NCBI GenBank assembly: GCA_015698045.1
Contig: BLAL01000005.1
Location: forward strand, 558,001 to 622,000
From: Rhizophagus clarus
Taxonomy: Eukaryota; Glomeromycota; Glomeromycetes; Glomerales; Glomeraceae
Direction: 5' to 3'
Length of the DNA: 64,000 nt
Positions 1 to 11,114 of this stretch are shown here, in pieces. Below the pieces are notes generated by a model. It searched no databases. It was not told the DNA's origin and saw only the letters and a program-made list of their open reading frames with translations. A program made the position numbers and the translations under genes. Numbering within the stretch: position 1 is the first letter of the stretch; the number at the start of each line of letters is the position of its first letter.

Positions 1-368
1 AGACTATTGGAATTAAGGTAAGGGAGGGTTGGAGTGATGTTTTTCGTTAGTTTTTTTATTTAATTAATTAATTAGTAATTATTTTTTTCTTTTTTGTAGT
101 GTTACCAGATGAAAAGCATAATCAGACTATTGGAATTAAATAAGGTAAGGGAGTGTTGGATGGTGTTTTTCGTTAGTTTTTTTATTTAATTAATTAATTA
201 GTAATTTTTTTTCTTTTTTGTAGTGTTACTGGACAAAAAGCATGACCAGACTATTGGAATTAAGGTAAGGGAGGGTTGGGATAAATTTTTTTGTTGTTTT
301 TTTTTTAATTAATTAATTAATTAATTAGTAATTTTTTTTTCTTTTTTGTAGTATTGCGAAGCATGATC
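1..368 (+). repeat. Tandem repeat of exon/intron-like units (about 120 bp, three copies, first one cut by the window edge)
   Basis: Three successive units alternate a roughly 41-base block (containing AAGCATAATCAGACTATTGG and variants) with a roughly 80-base spacer. The spacer begins GTAAGGGAG, runs through T-rich and TTAATTAA sequence, and ends TTTTTTGTAG. Each spacer therefore looks like a GT-AG intron and each block like a small exon. One frame of the block reads LPDEKHNQTIGIK-like in every copy and reaches a stop after the last one. The unit length is not a multiple of three, so a translated repeat protein is uncertain. The array continues off the left edge. Confidence 0.7.
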
Positions 369-1049
369 AGACTTTTGGAATTAAGGACAATTGAGGTTAA
401 GAGTATATGATCAAAGAGATTACGGCATTCACAAGGCTTTGTGACAATGATCATCTATCTAAAAGGCAAAGTTTTTGTACTGGTGGATTTAAATATCACA
501 AAATTTCAATGTTAGTTAAGTAATTTCCCTAAGAGGAGTCTGCATGAGTTTTAAAATTATTGTTAGTTTTAAAATCATCATTGGTAAATGATATAAAGGA
601 AGATTCTTTGTCTCCATATTTTAAAAACAAAATTTTTAAAATTAAAAATTAATAAAAGATAATGAAAATTTTGGTTATTTCTTTATTTTCAAAATTCTTT
701 AAATATTATAGTAAATTCATACAAAACCTGGTTATTCTTACTGCCTTATTTAATTATTTTACATCATGAAAAAGCTTTTGGAGAATAAATAATACTATTA
801 ACAACTGCAAATAACTACTATTATATTCACAAAACTTTTATTTGCAACTGGTGTAAAAAGTGATGGGTTCTTAAAATAGTTGATGGGTTATAAAAAGTCA
901 TTATTACTTTAATTTTTAAGCACTAGTTGTAAAAAATTTTTTTATTTTCTGATTATTCTACATAAAATTGATAAGATGAATGAGTAACACCATCGTATTT
1001 TGCACTGTTTACTAATTTTTTATTAAAAATTCTTAATTTAAGCTAATTT
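369..1049. other. AT-rich stretch without a recognisable gene
   Basis: No open frame of useful length and no TIR or tandem structure seen. It separates the exon-like repeat from the C-terminal end of the MULE relic. Confidence 0.5.
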
Positions 1050-1738
1050 CAAGGATCAGCGCATATGATGTAGTTATTAATAAATAAATTAAAAGTCATA
1101 AATAATATAAAATTAATTACCTGCTGAATAATATTTTTATTATCCTGTAATACTATTCTATAAAAAAGACTCTTTAGCATTTGTTTTCATTGTAAAACTA
1201 ATGAATTTGATGTAAGAAATCTTTTACAAACATCTTCAATATCTTTAAAAATAGTATTAGTAACATAAGGAAGGCCTGTTAAAGGATTCATGTTATGAAA
1301 TTCTTGTAATTTTGCATATTTGACTTCATCTTTCAGCCGCAATTCAATTCCTGTATGAAGTTAATATAATAAACTTCCTGAATTTGCTTCTAGTTTTATA
1401 ACTTGATTCATACTTTTAACTTGTTGTATAAAATAAGTATTTGCTGAAAAAATGCATTTGGTAAATACATATGTTCAACATTCTTTTGTTAAATATAATA
1501 TACATTTATAATAACTTTAAACTTCTGAATATTTGTTTATTAATTCCAGCTAATGGATATTAAAGTCATTAATTATAAGTGAATTATGTATAGCATAAAA
1601 ATTTGTAATAAAAGAATCCTATTTGTTGCAAAGCTTCTTTTTAAATTTTTTAACCAAATTTTGCCAATTATAAAAAACACAATATTATACAATTGTATTA
1701 GAATATTGATTTGCTATTGCAACCTGCAGGCAGAATTA
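1050..1738 (-). pseudogene. MULE/FAR1-type transposase relic, C-terminal half
   Basis: The minus strand, read through several stops, gives a MULE-transposase-like series: LIILFTDANPA at the insertion junction, then a KFKKKLCNK-like segment, DSFITNFYAIHNSLI, and further on FHNMNPLTGLPYVTN. This matches the usual order in FAR1-related MULE transposases (catalytic TDAD-type motif, QNL.K.LK..L, DF...RNSL, then the C-terminal region that rebinds DNA). The N-terminal half is at 3892-4900 on the same strand; the two halves are separated by the TIR element at 1739-3889. Many in-frame stops show that it is dead. The family call rests on motif order only. Confidence 0.6.
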
Positions 1739-1919
1739 AAGTTGCTTGCTAAAACTCAATTAGCCAATGTCAAAATATTGAAACTTAAAATACATTAAAA
1801 TACTGAAATGCCAAAATAGTTTTAACACATCAAAATTGTCAAAATGTTAAACTAGTTTTGACATGTTGAAACTGCTGAAACTAAATATCACAATATTTTG
1901 CAACAGGTTTCATTCATTA

Positions 1920-2700
1920 TAATAAAATTAAAAAATAAGAAATGTTTCACAATGTTTTTTATTAAATAATTGAAAATCTGTTGCAAAATAGTTTTTTTTT
2001 GTTCTATATTGTCTTTTATTAAATGCTTGAAAATTATTGCAAAATGGTTTTTTTTGTTTAAAAATTTAAAAATAAAAAACGGTTTGTAATATTTTTTATT
2101 AAATAATTGAAAAACTATTGTGAAACAGTTTTTTTTGTTTAAAAATTAAAAAATAAAAATGTTTCACAATGTTTTTTATTAAATAATTAAAAACTATTGC
2201 AAAACAGTTTTTTTTGTTTAAAAATTAAAAAATAAAAAATGTTTCATAATGTTTTTTATTAAATGTTTAAAAAACTGTTGTAAAATAGTTTTTTTGCTTA
2301 AAAATTCAAAAATAAAAAATATTTTGCAATGTTTTTTATTAAATACTTAAAAAACTATTGCAAAACAGTTTTTTTTTAAGTTAAAAAAATAAAAAATATT
2401 TTGCAATGTTTTTTATTAAATAATTGAAAAACTGTTACAAACCAGTTTTTTTTGCTTAATTCAAAAATAAAAAATGTTTTATAATATTTTTTATTAAATA
2501 CTTGAAAAAATATTGTGAAACAGTTTTTTTTGTTTAAAAATTAAAAAATAAAAAACATTTCACAACATTTTTTATTAAATGCTTGAAAAACTGTTGCGAA
2601 ATGATTTTTTCACTTAAAAATTAAAAAATAAAAAATGTCTCATAACATTTTTTATTAAATACTTGAAAAATCATTGCAAACCAGTTTTTTTTGTTAAATT
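1920..2700. repeat. Satellite-like array inside element A
   Basis: About ten units of roughly 75-85 bases recur. Each contains TTTTTTATTAAATAATTGAA, a segment such as AAACTATTGCAAAACAGTTT that can form a small hairpin, and TTTTTTGTTTAAAAATT. Units differ by C/T and G/A changes. The reverse complement of the same unit makes up the body of element B (17405-18790). Confidence 0.8.
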
Positions 2701-2732
2701 GACACTAGTGATTGCTGTTTAATATATATATA

Positions 2733-3813
2733 CAGTGTGTAATAAAAAAAACTGGAAAAAAATTGATTTAATAAAAACATGTGTTACACACTCAAAATAA
2801 GTCTAATTTACATCATGTAAATTGTAAAATAAACCTACAAACTGAGGCTACATTTTGACATCTTTTATTGTCATAAATACTTCATTACTTTTTAAGAAAA
2901 TTAGCTATAAGTATTATTTTTAAGCAAAAAAATATAATGCAAAATCTGATTACATTTGTAAAATATTGAAGGATTCAATTCAATTAAAAACACTCAAATA
3001 TTGTTAAGAATAATGTAAAAAAGTCAATATCAAAAAATCAGCAGTCAGGAAAAATTTGTAATAAAATGATAGGAATTTTATTTCAATTTTCAGTATATAG
3101 TAAAATAATTCAAATTACAAAAATACATGTAGCTCACTCAAAATAAATCCAATTTCTATTATTAAAAATGCAAAATAGACTTGAACTTTGAATTTTTATT
3201 ATAATATGATTCAGGATTATAAATGCCTTTTATTTCTTAAGAAAATTGACTGGTAATATTTAAAAAAATTATAACATTGTTCAAATTATGAATATGTGAT
3301 GCAGATCACTTAAAATAAATCAATTTTATTATATAAATTGTATAATATATACTTGAATTTGGAGGCTTCATTTTAATATATTATAAGATAATAAATGCTT
3401 CTTTATTTCTTGAAAAAAATGACTACAAATGTTTAATTTCTAATTAAAAAATGCAATGTGAAATTTACAAATGAATATGAGCATAAATCCAAATGAATCT
3501 GACTAAAAGTTTCTCAAATATTATTAAGATCAATGTAAAGAAGTAGATTAAAAAAAATTTTAGCAGATTGAAACAATTTAAAGTAGTAAAATAGAAATAT
3601 CTTGAAAATTATTAATTTGAGTTATGTAAAAACTACCAAATGATATTGTGAGCTAGTTATAAAAAATATTTAAAACAAATTCTATATTAATTTGTTATTT
3701 ATAAAAATCTTGGGATTTTCAGCTTTCAAATAAGCTATTTTATATGCAAATTGGTATGATCATCATGGTATAATGACCAACCTTTTAATTCTAGTTTTTT
3801 TCATTACATACTG
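2733..3813. mobile_element. Nested MITE inside element A (mariner-type TIRs, TA duplication)
   Basis: The left end CAGTGTGTAATAAAAAAAAC matches the reverse complement of the right end, CAGTATGTAATGAAAAAAAC. Both are flanked by TA (2731-2732, 3814-3815). The 1,081-base interior has several diverged internal repeats (for example AAATAAATC and GATTCA-type blocks) but no coding frame. Removing it makes element A collinear with element B, whose corresponding sequence (CAAACAGCAATCACT) is uninterrupted. Confidence 0.8.
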
Positions 3814-3891
3814 TATTATATATATTACATGTTAAAATAGTTTTGACAATTTTGACATATCAAAACTCTTTAGTTTTGGCAGGCAACTTTA

Positions 3892-4900
3892 AGCAGGATT
3901 TGCATCAGTGAAAAGTATAATCAGCTAAAAGCCTTCTGTAGCATTTTTTATTTATTCTACTAATATCTATTCATATTTTATATGTTAATATTGTTTTGTC
4001 ACAAACTACAGCTATTGCTACTATTTGACTTTGATGATCAGAATCAGTTATAATAAAAACATTTAAAGACATTAAATTTTTATTTGTTTTACATATATTA
4101 TCATTTATAATAACATTATGAAATCTTTTCCATAGTTTTTTTTGATCAGGTGACATCCAAAAAATTTTGGAAAGTTTATTATTAATACTTTTAAAATTAA
4201 CCTTAAAATACTAATTAGGATTTTTCTGCTATAATTTCATTAAATGATCAAATAAAGTTATAGCATAATTTTTTATTTAAGCACTATTCTTGAATTTCTT
4301 TATTATATCATAAAAATTTTGACGATAAATATTTTGATTAGAAAATTTATTATGCAAAATTCTTCTTAAAACAATAGCATCTAAATGATATTCTTGAACA
4401 TAAAATCTAATTTTTTCCATTATGTTATCAGGAATTTTATGAAATGATTGGTTAAATTGTTGAAAATCTTTATTAATATTCATTTCATGATTGCAATTTT
4501 CAATGAATTTATTAATAAAAATCAAATTTGGATATTTATAATATAAAGCATTTAGTATAAAACTATATTCAATACAAGCTGATTTCTTATCTTAATTTTG
4601 CGTAAAATCTAATTTTTTCTTTACCTCATATTTGCCACTATTTCTGTATTTATATGTCTTTTATGTCTAAACATCATCTTCTTTTTTAGCTTGAACAATC
4701 TTTATTTTAAACCCTAATTTAGTAGAGTACTAGTTCAAATATTATTTAAGTATTTCAAAGGAAATAAATGATTGTTATTTATAAAGTATTTTCAAGTAAC
4801 TATTTTCAGGTTCATTATCAAAGTCACTATTTTTAAACAAATTGTTATTAAACTTAATAGAGAAGTTATCAAATCCATTTTTAATTGACCATCTAAAAAA
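3892..4900 (-). pseudogene. MULE/FAR1-type transposase relic, N-terminal half
   Basis: The minus strand carries a 61-codon segment beginning MSPDQKKLWKRFHNVIINDN and an 82-codon segment beginning MIFINKFIENCNHEMNINKD. Upstream, broken frames resemble the basic FAR1-type DNA-binding region. MSPDQ...W...VIINDN.C.TNK is typical of the start of the DDE domain in fungal FAR1-like MULE transposases, and the NHEMNIN-like stretch fits the end of the N-terminal zinc domain. Several stops separate the pieces. It continues into the half at 1050-1738 across the element A insertion. Confidence 0.6.
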
Positions 4901-5168
4901 AATATAAGAAATAATAAAAAAATATGCAAACTTATTAGTTAATAAACATTTACAGAAATATCATTGAATAGAAATTATGGTAGATAAACATTTCTAACCC
5001 TAACTCTAAATATTTTAAGTCAATATTAATTTTAAAGAGCAAACTATTATAAATCAAAATTTCTAACCCTAATCCTAAGTAATTTTAAGCTAATATTAAT
5101 TTTATTCAAAATAATGTTAACTTACCTCAGATATTTTATATTATACAGATCAATTCTCTTCAATTGTT
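4901..5168. other. AT-rich spacer with two CTAACCCTAA-like motifs
   Basis: The spacer lies between the MULE relic and the Plavaka element. Two short degenerate CTAACCCTAAxxCTAA stretches occur near 4998 and 5070. They are too short and too imperfect to be an interstitial telomere tract. Confidence 0.4.
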
Positions 5169-5496
5169 ATCGGGAAAGTTATATCAGTTCAGATCTGCGG
5201 TGATCTGCGATTTTAGCAGATTGCCGCTTTTTTTTTATGCAATTTTGTTAAGAATCTGCGCAATACTGCAAAAATCAACCTGTCACGTTTTTTTAAAGAT
5301 ATTTCTATGAAGATTTGTGTTGATCGCTAAAATTGCAGATTTATCAAAAACTCTTGCGCAACAATCTTTGGAGATTTTCAAGATTTTTATTTTTACTTCG
5401 ATAAGCTTTTCAGTTACTATAGCACTTTACATTAAACTTTTTTTTTTTCTTTTGTAAAAAACCGATTTATTTTTTTTTTAATTAAAAGTAAATTTT

Positions 5497-8400
5497 TTAG
5501 AATATATGCTTATTTAATAAAAACCTATTATCTTTGTCAAATCTTGGTATAACATGTGCCTCTTGGTAAATAGAACCGATTGGAATTGCGTTATACTCTT
5601 TAGTATAATGCAACTGTGGGCATCCGTATAATTCGGGTTGTTCAGGAAAAATATCATACCAGCGAACAAGAGCAAGTTCGTATGGCTCTTTGGATGAACC
5701 TCGAAAGAATTTGAATATCAATAGTACCTTTCCGTCGAAGATAAAATCCGTTAACTGAAAGACACTAAAGCGAAAAATCATTCTCTTAGTATTCTTTAAA
5801 ATTTCGTACTTACTTTTCCGTACCATGATCCTTCAGCTGAACTATATTATTCTTGATCTTCTGCGGGAGTCACTGCAATGTCGCTGAACCATTCTTTACC
5901 TTGAAATTCTTTGCTTGTTCTCAAAATTTGACCATTCTTCAGGTGAACTGATTCGTAAACTTTAATACAAAATTCGTCGTTTTCGGATTCCTATGAAGAT
6001 GTGTCCAAAAAGGTGTCTAATGTCGGAATTACTTGAGACAATCCTTTGATAATATTTTCATATGGCGGATTATTGGACTTTTTTAGAGATTTTATCTTTG
6101 TATCAATTGCGTTCAAGGATAATTCCCAAAGAAACTTTCTGAATCCAGTAGTCTTACGATAAATGAGTTTTCTGTCACTTGGAGTCAATTCTTTACGCTT
6201 TACCTGCAAAGAGTAATGTTAATTTATTTTAATACATTTTAAATTAAAATTTAAATTAATGAGCATCATTAACTGACAGCGTTTACTATTTGCTTCATTA
6301 CTTCTTTCGATTTGATGAACGGTAAGGATTTTTTACATAATATTTATGGAGCGTTTCATAGGTTTCCGTTGATAAACCGTTCAATGCTTCATATTTGCGG
6401 ATTGCAGCGACTAAATATAATAAGAGTCGGTAAGAGACGGAATAATAATGACTTAAAAAAAGTTAAATCTTACCCGTATGGTACCGCCAGCTATGTAGTT
6501 TAGGAAAACTACATTCTGTTACAGATAAAGTAGAGAAGATCTTCTTGAAATCAGCACACCAATCAATAATTGCATCCTTAATTATTCGATTAGAGGCCTG
6601 TTAACTAATTTCAGAGGTTAGTTAATTTTAACTTTTGCTAATTATAATTACCTCAAAAACTTTTAATTCATTTTCAGTATATGACTCTTTCCTACTCATA
6701 ATATACATTTTGCTAAACTTTATATAAAGGTTGCAAAGTTCATCGCAAGTTATTTGGTTCCATTCTTCAAAAATGTTATCTACTGCAAAGAGTGCAACTT
6801 TCATAATATGGCGATAGTCTGCGGCGGTAACCACTTTTAAATGGCCTACCTTACTTACAAGTTTTAGACCAGGAAATCGAGGAATTTGACGAAGGCAATC
6901 GTCAAAGACTTTTAGCAAATCTAATCCTCCGACATCTTTTAAGATTTCTTGCGTGAATTCAAATTGATACTTAAAAAGGCCAAGATCAATATGATGCATG
7001 CGATCAGATATACAAGCTTTATAAATATTTAGATTTCTGCAAAAAAAAAAATTAATTTAATTGTGATTGTGATTGTTTTCAAATAATTTCAATAGTAATA
7101 TTTACGAGAATTTCCAGAACGCATTTTCGGTAGAATGCACAGAGTAATCCTTTTCTTGATTATTCCTAATTACTTGCTGCATATTTTCATGCGTTCTAGG
7201 AATTGCGCATTCAAGGTCCATTTTATTCAAGTCTTCTCGTAAAACCATACAAGTATGGCACGGCATTTTACAATGCGCCGACTTGTATGTTGCGGTTATA
7301 TCATCAGCTTCAAGCATATCTGCAATGAAAAAAGAAATTCTTGCAGCAAACATCATTTCGCGACCCTTAATTCCAAAATATAACCCATCAGATTTTTCTA
7401 GTATGGGCTGGAGCATAATATTAAAACACTTGTGGAATATTTTACGCTGTAAAGTTCGAAAAGCTTCACTTGTTTTAACCCCTGAATCTTGAATCTTAGG
7501 TAAAAATCCTAGAAAAACTTTTGATTCTGGTGAATTTTGAATCCGATTTGGTAGATTTCCAAGAGTTAGAAAAACTGGATGTCCTGAGGTTTTACCGATT
7601 CCATCAAATGTTGTTGCATCTGAATACAAAATAACAGACAATAAGTTGTTCATGGGTGGAAGAAGTTTCTCTGTCTCTAGCCACCAGTCACATTCATACG
7701 GTTCTCCGTATATTCTTGTTTCACTTTCAGTGTCCTGCGAAACTTTTACGACTCCTTTATGAACAAAATTATCAGCTACTTCCGGTCGCTGTACGAGAGC
7801 TTAAATTGCACGAAAAATCGGACGATAGTAAAGTTTAAAATCAACTCCAGCATAATTTGCGACAGATTTTTCTTTGAAATCTATTGAAGGTGAACTTATT
7901 TGATTGAGATAATCTTTACCATCTTTTGTTGATTTTGGCAATAGTGATTTTTCTAAATTGCTATGCCTATTGAAAAATTTAATTATTTTATCTCCAACCT
8001 TATTGGAGATGTTACCCTCTACTATTAACTTCATGAATTCCCGATATGCATCACTAGGCCATTCTGCGATGTGTTTAGGTTTATTCTTTCCTTCGATAGT
8101 ATCCAAAGCATCATCTAAGCTTGCTCCCTGAAGATCTTCAGAATCGCAGTCAGTTTCTCCGAATGTTGCCGGTAATTGTGATTCTGTTTCTATATTTTCA
8201 GCACTCTCTCCAATAGTTTCTTCTGTTTCTCTATTTCGTGCTTGACTTCGCAGATTGTAACGTGGTAGTTCTTCATAATCAACTTCCATTTCAATATCAA
8301 TATCGTTGGCCTGTGGAGTACTTGGTGAAAAAGGCGTGTTAGTTTCTTGTGTGATTGCAACTGATGGATTCACAATTGGCATCGTCCATAAGGTTTCGTC

Positions 8401-8556
8401 ATATTCTGGTGTTTGAATAGACGATTCATCATGAAATCGCTGTTCATTCACTCGAGGAATCGTTGTTCTTCCTTGATGCATGGTATTAGCGTGTTGCGTT
8501 AACCCACTAGCGGTTTTAAAATCTCTTTTACAGATTCTACAATGATAATTATCCAT
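5497..8556 (-). pseudogene. Plavaka transposase, inactivated by stops and a frameshift
   Basis: From the start at 8556 the protein opens with a C2H2 finger (CRICKRDF...GLTQHANTMH). An acidic linker follows, then the EWPSDAYREFMKLI / KFFNRHSNL region typical of Plavaka, RIYGEPYECDWW, the catalytic-core signature YSDATTFDGIGKTSGHPVFL, the CHTC zinc motif, DRMHHIDLGLFKYQ, CSFPKLHSWRYHT and a C-terminal WFSDIAVTPAEDQE / SWYGKLTDFIFDGK region. Exons are joined by short GT-AG introns (for example about 7100-7032, 6650-6600 and 5810-5763). Breaks: TAA at 7801-7803, a one-base frameshift near 6305, TAG at 5991-5993 and TAA at 5847-5849. The three stops fall where Gln would fit, so C-to-T change is the likely cause. 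The reading is continuous on both sides of each break, so decay is recent. Confidence 0.85.
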
Positions 8557-9422
8557 ATTTTTTTACTAGAATTCAAAGTCTTATAAACGATTACGAAGCA
8601 ATTGAGTTGATACTTGTCGAGAATTTCCAAATTAAAAAAAATTTAAGATTTATTAATTAATCAAAAAATGATCTTTTTATATTTTATATTAATTTATTTT
8701 AATTTCGTATTAATTGACATTATTAATTTTGACATTATATTAATTTACTTTAATTAATTTTGACATTATATTAATTTACTTTAATTAATTTTGACATTAT
8801 AATAATTTACTTTAATTAATTTTACACATTATATTAATTTACTTTAATTTATTTTACACATTTAAATTTATTTTAACATTATATTAATTTACTTTCATAT
8901 ATTAATTTATTTATTTTAGTCCGAAATGTAACGAAGGGTTGCATAATTATTCTGAAGTGTAACAAAGGGATATATAATTCTATCAAAGGTGATACAAATA
9001 TTTTTAACAATGTTACTGATTTATTTCTAGTATCTTATTAGTTAGTTCCATATTAATCACCAATATCGATAGGAGTTGATGCGAATTTTATCGACAATTT
9101 ATCATGTAAGCCACCGTTAATATCGTTAGTGCGAAGTTAGTATTTATCAATATTCAAATTGATAGAATTTTTCTTTTTTTAATTTACTCTAGCGCTTTTT
9201 TCCTGTTAATGTAAGTTTTTTTTTTACTTTTTTGTGTATTTTTTTTTTTCTCTTTGGTAATAACTATATAATTTTTTCTCTTTGATACATACATAATTTT
9301 TTTTTTTGACTCTTGTCGACATAATTTTTTCTTTTTCAATTCTTGGCGTAATTCTTGATTTTTCTTGATTCTCTTTGACGTAATTTTTTCTTTGATTTCA
9401 GTTGGAGTAATTTTTTACTATC
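8557..9422. promoter_or_regulatory. Divergent intergenic region of the Plavaka element with a roughly 31-bp minisatellite
   Basis: This lies between the two divergent genes of the element and must hold both promoters. At about 8728-8890 a 31-base unit (TGACATTATATTAATTTACT...) is repeated about five times with small changes. Further right are pyrimidine-rich tracts and several CTTTTTTTGAC-like blocks before the second gene. No coding frame seen. Confidence 0.6.
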
Positions 9423-11114
9423 ATGCATAAGGATAAAAAGCAAAAAAAAAAATAAATGACGATCAAAGTGAGTTTTCTTCCATTGGAACTCAAAGGTTAC
9501 AAGAAAAGGTGGCTTGTACTACTGAAAACAAATTCTCAAAAATGTTGTCTAGTAAGTAACGAATCTCTGATACATACAAAAAATTATTATTATAACTATT
9601 AACTATTTCTAAAAAAGAAGCGAGCAGCTTTACTTCTATTCCGACCACTTCTACACCACTTACACCTTCCCGCAGAAAATCAATTGAGCCAACTTTAACT
9701 GACCTTTCTCAAAGCACCCAAAGCACCCAAAGCACGCTCTCTCAAAGATAATCGTCTGATTCAATTATTGATATCACATCAATGGATATTGAAGATAATA
9801 GTAATCTGGTTGAACATGAACATTCGGTTGAACGCAATACTCACATTAGTGATCAGGATTATGACACTTCGCCAGCACTTGCTGGAGAAACCGATAGCTC
9901 TCACGTCACTCTGAAAGATTTCAATTATTCGATTACCTTAATCAATAAAAAAATCAACGCATTATACGAGATCTGTAGATTTATCAGTTCTCAACAGCAA
10001 GAAAATTTAAAATCGTTGAATAAGCTTGTTGCGCTTGATGAACTATCTGATGGTTTTTGGAATGTAAGTTATTTGAATCGATTATTTAAGAAATGTTATA
10101 GTTTTTGAAACTAATTAAAAGTGAGTTCTTTTACAGCGTGCTTATAAAGAAGTCGTTAAAAAACTTCTACCAGATGTATTGTTTCTCACCCATATTGAAT
10201 ATCGAGATGCGTTAGAAGAATATCTCTCTGTTCACGCGAGCCATTTCATCGAAAGTATCAGAAGAAACAGCTGGGTCTCTTTATTTGGCGATAAAATATT
10301 TGCGGAAGTGAGTGAGATCCCAATTTTTAACGATATTTAAATAGGATACTGAATATTTTTTATAATTTTATAGATTAAGAACAAAGGTCGAAGCAAAAGA
10401 AACGATATCGCAGCACATATCCGTAATGCAATGTTCGCTACATTCAGCAAAGATCGATTAGAACGTATTGATAATAACACATCTCCAGTAAAAATCACTG
10501 AGTGGAAAAACAGTGAAAAAACTAGAAAGGCGTACGAGGAACTTTTCATGAACCACGAACTCTTGTTAAAAATCGGTTACTCAGTTTTCAGATCGCACAA
10601 AGAAAAAGAATTGTCAACCATGCATTGTGCGTATATTCTCTCCATATGTGACATTCTATTAAATCTGAAGAGCTCTGGAATTAAATGTAATAATAGGTCC
10701 GTTACAAGACGCGTGCATGCATTTTTGGTAAATGTCTTCAATATTTTGAAATTCAATTTTGGGACATTTTATATAAATTATTAATATACATCTGTAAATA
10801 TTATTTATTAATTAATAGCGAGCTTTTGAAAAAAATAGCCCTGCTACGCCGCAAATGATGGAAGAAATCGCAGAAGCTGAAGAAAAAGAGGCTGAAGAAG
10901 CCGCAAAACGAAAGAAACAAAAGGAAAGTCAAGAAAATCGAATTCCTCTACAAATGGAAGGTGAAACAACAATTGATGACGATAAAGAATACGATGATTT
11001 TGTAAGTTAGAAAGTTAAAAATAGCAAAGTTTTGGATTATTTCGCGTTTTTCCAATCAAATCTTATATTTCTTTATAGTTCTCTAATCTGGACTATCGAT
11101 TTGGCAGAAACTGA
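9423..11114 (+). CDS. Second gene of the Plavaka element (unknown function, multi-exon, slightly decayed at its 5' end)
   Basis: From ATG 9782 an uninterrupted spliced frame exists: 9782-10063, 10137-10307, 10374-10727, 10819-11001 and 11079-11114. All four introns are in phase 0 with GTAAGT-like donors and TAG or CAG acceptors. The product (about 341 residues) has an acidic/Ser-Thr N-terminus, a helical middle (RAYKEVVKKLLPDVLFL; FGDKIFAEIKNKGRSKRND), an acidic and Lys-rich segment (EAEEKEAEEAAKRKKQKE) and the C-terminus NLDYRFGRN. Upstream, 9423-9550 and 9619-9781 appear to be earlier exons of the same frame, but an A-run near 9440 is out of register and a TAA lies at 9749-9751. I do not recognise the family. 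It resembles an accessory or regulatory protein encoded opposite the transposase. Confidence 0.65.

Larger units (their letters stand above)
1739..3889 (+). mobile_element. Non-autonomous TIR element A (TA target duplication, internal satellite)
   Basis: The left end AAGTTGCTTGCTAAAACT and the right end AGTTTTGGCAGGCAACTT are inverted repeats flanked by TA (1737-1738 and 3890-3891). It is related to the element at 17216-18984, which lies in the opposite orientation. Inside are subterminal copies of short motifs such as TTTTGACAATTTTGACAT and a satellite-like array. No transposase is present. Its insertion splits the MULE relic. The TA duplication suggests mobilisation by a Tc1/mariner or pogo-type enzyme. 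TTAA (piggyBac-like) is possible here, but the second copy has ATAA on one side, which favours TA. Confidence 0.8.

Noticed and set aside
1736-3892. piggyBac-type TTAA target duplication for elements A and B
   Set aside because: TTAA fits three of four flanks, but TA fits all four and the frames rejoin equally well, so TA is preferred.
4995-5085. CTAACCCTAA-like motifs suggesting an interstitial telomere
   Set aside because: Only two short, degenerate stretches separated by unrelated sequence; the similar run near 58700 is equally irregular.
7656-7838. Plus-strand frames opposite the Plavaka transposase (also 7283-7492 and 6312-6503)
   Set aside because: Shadows of the conserved minus-strand transposase exons.
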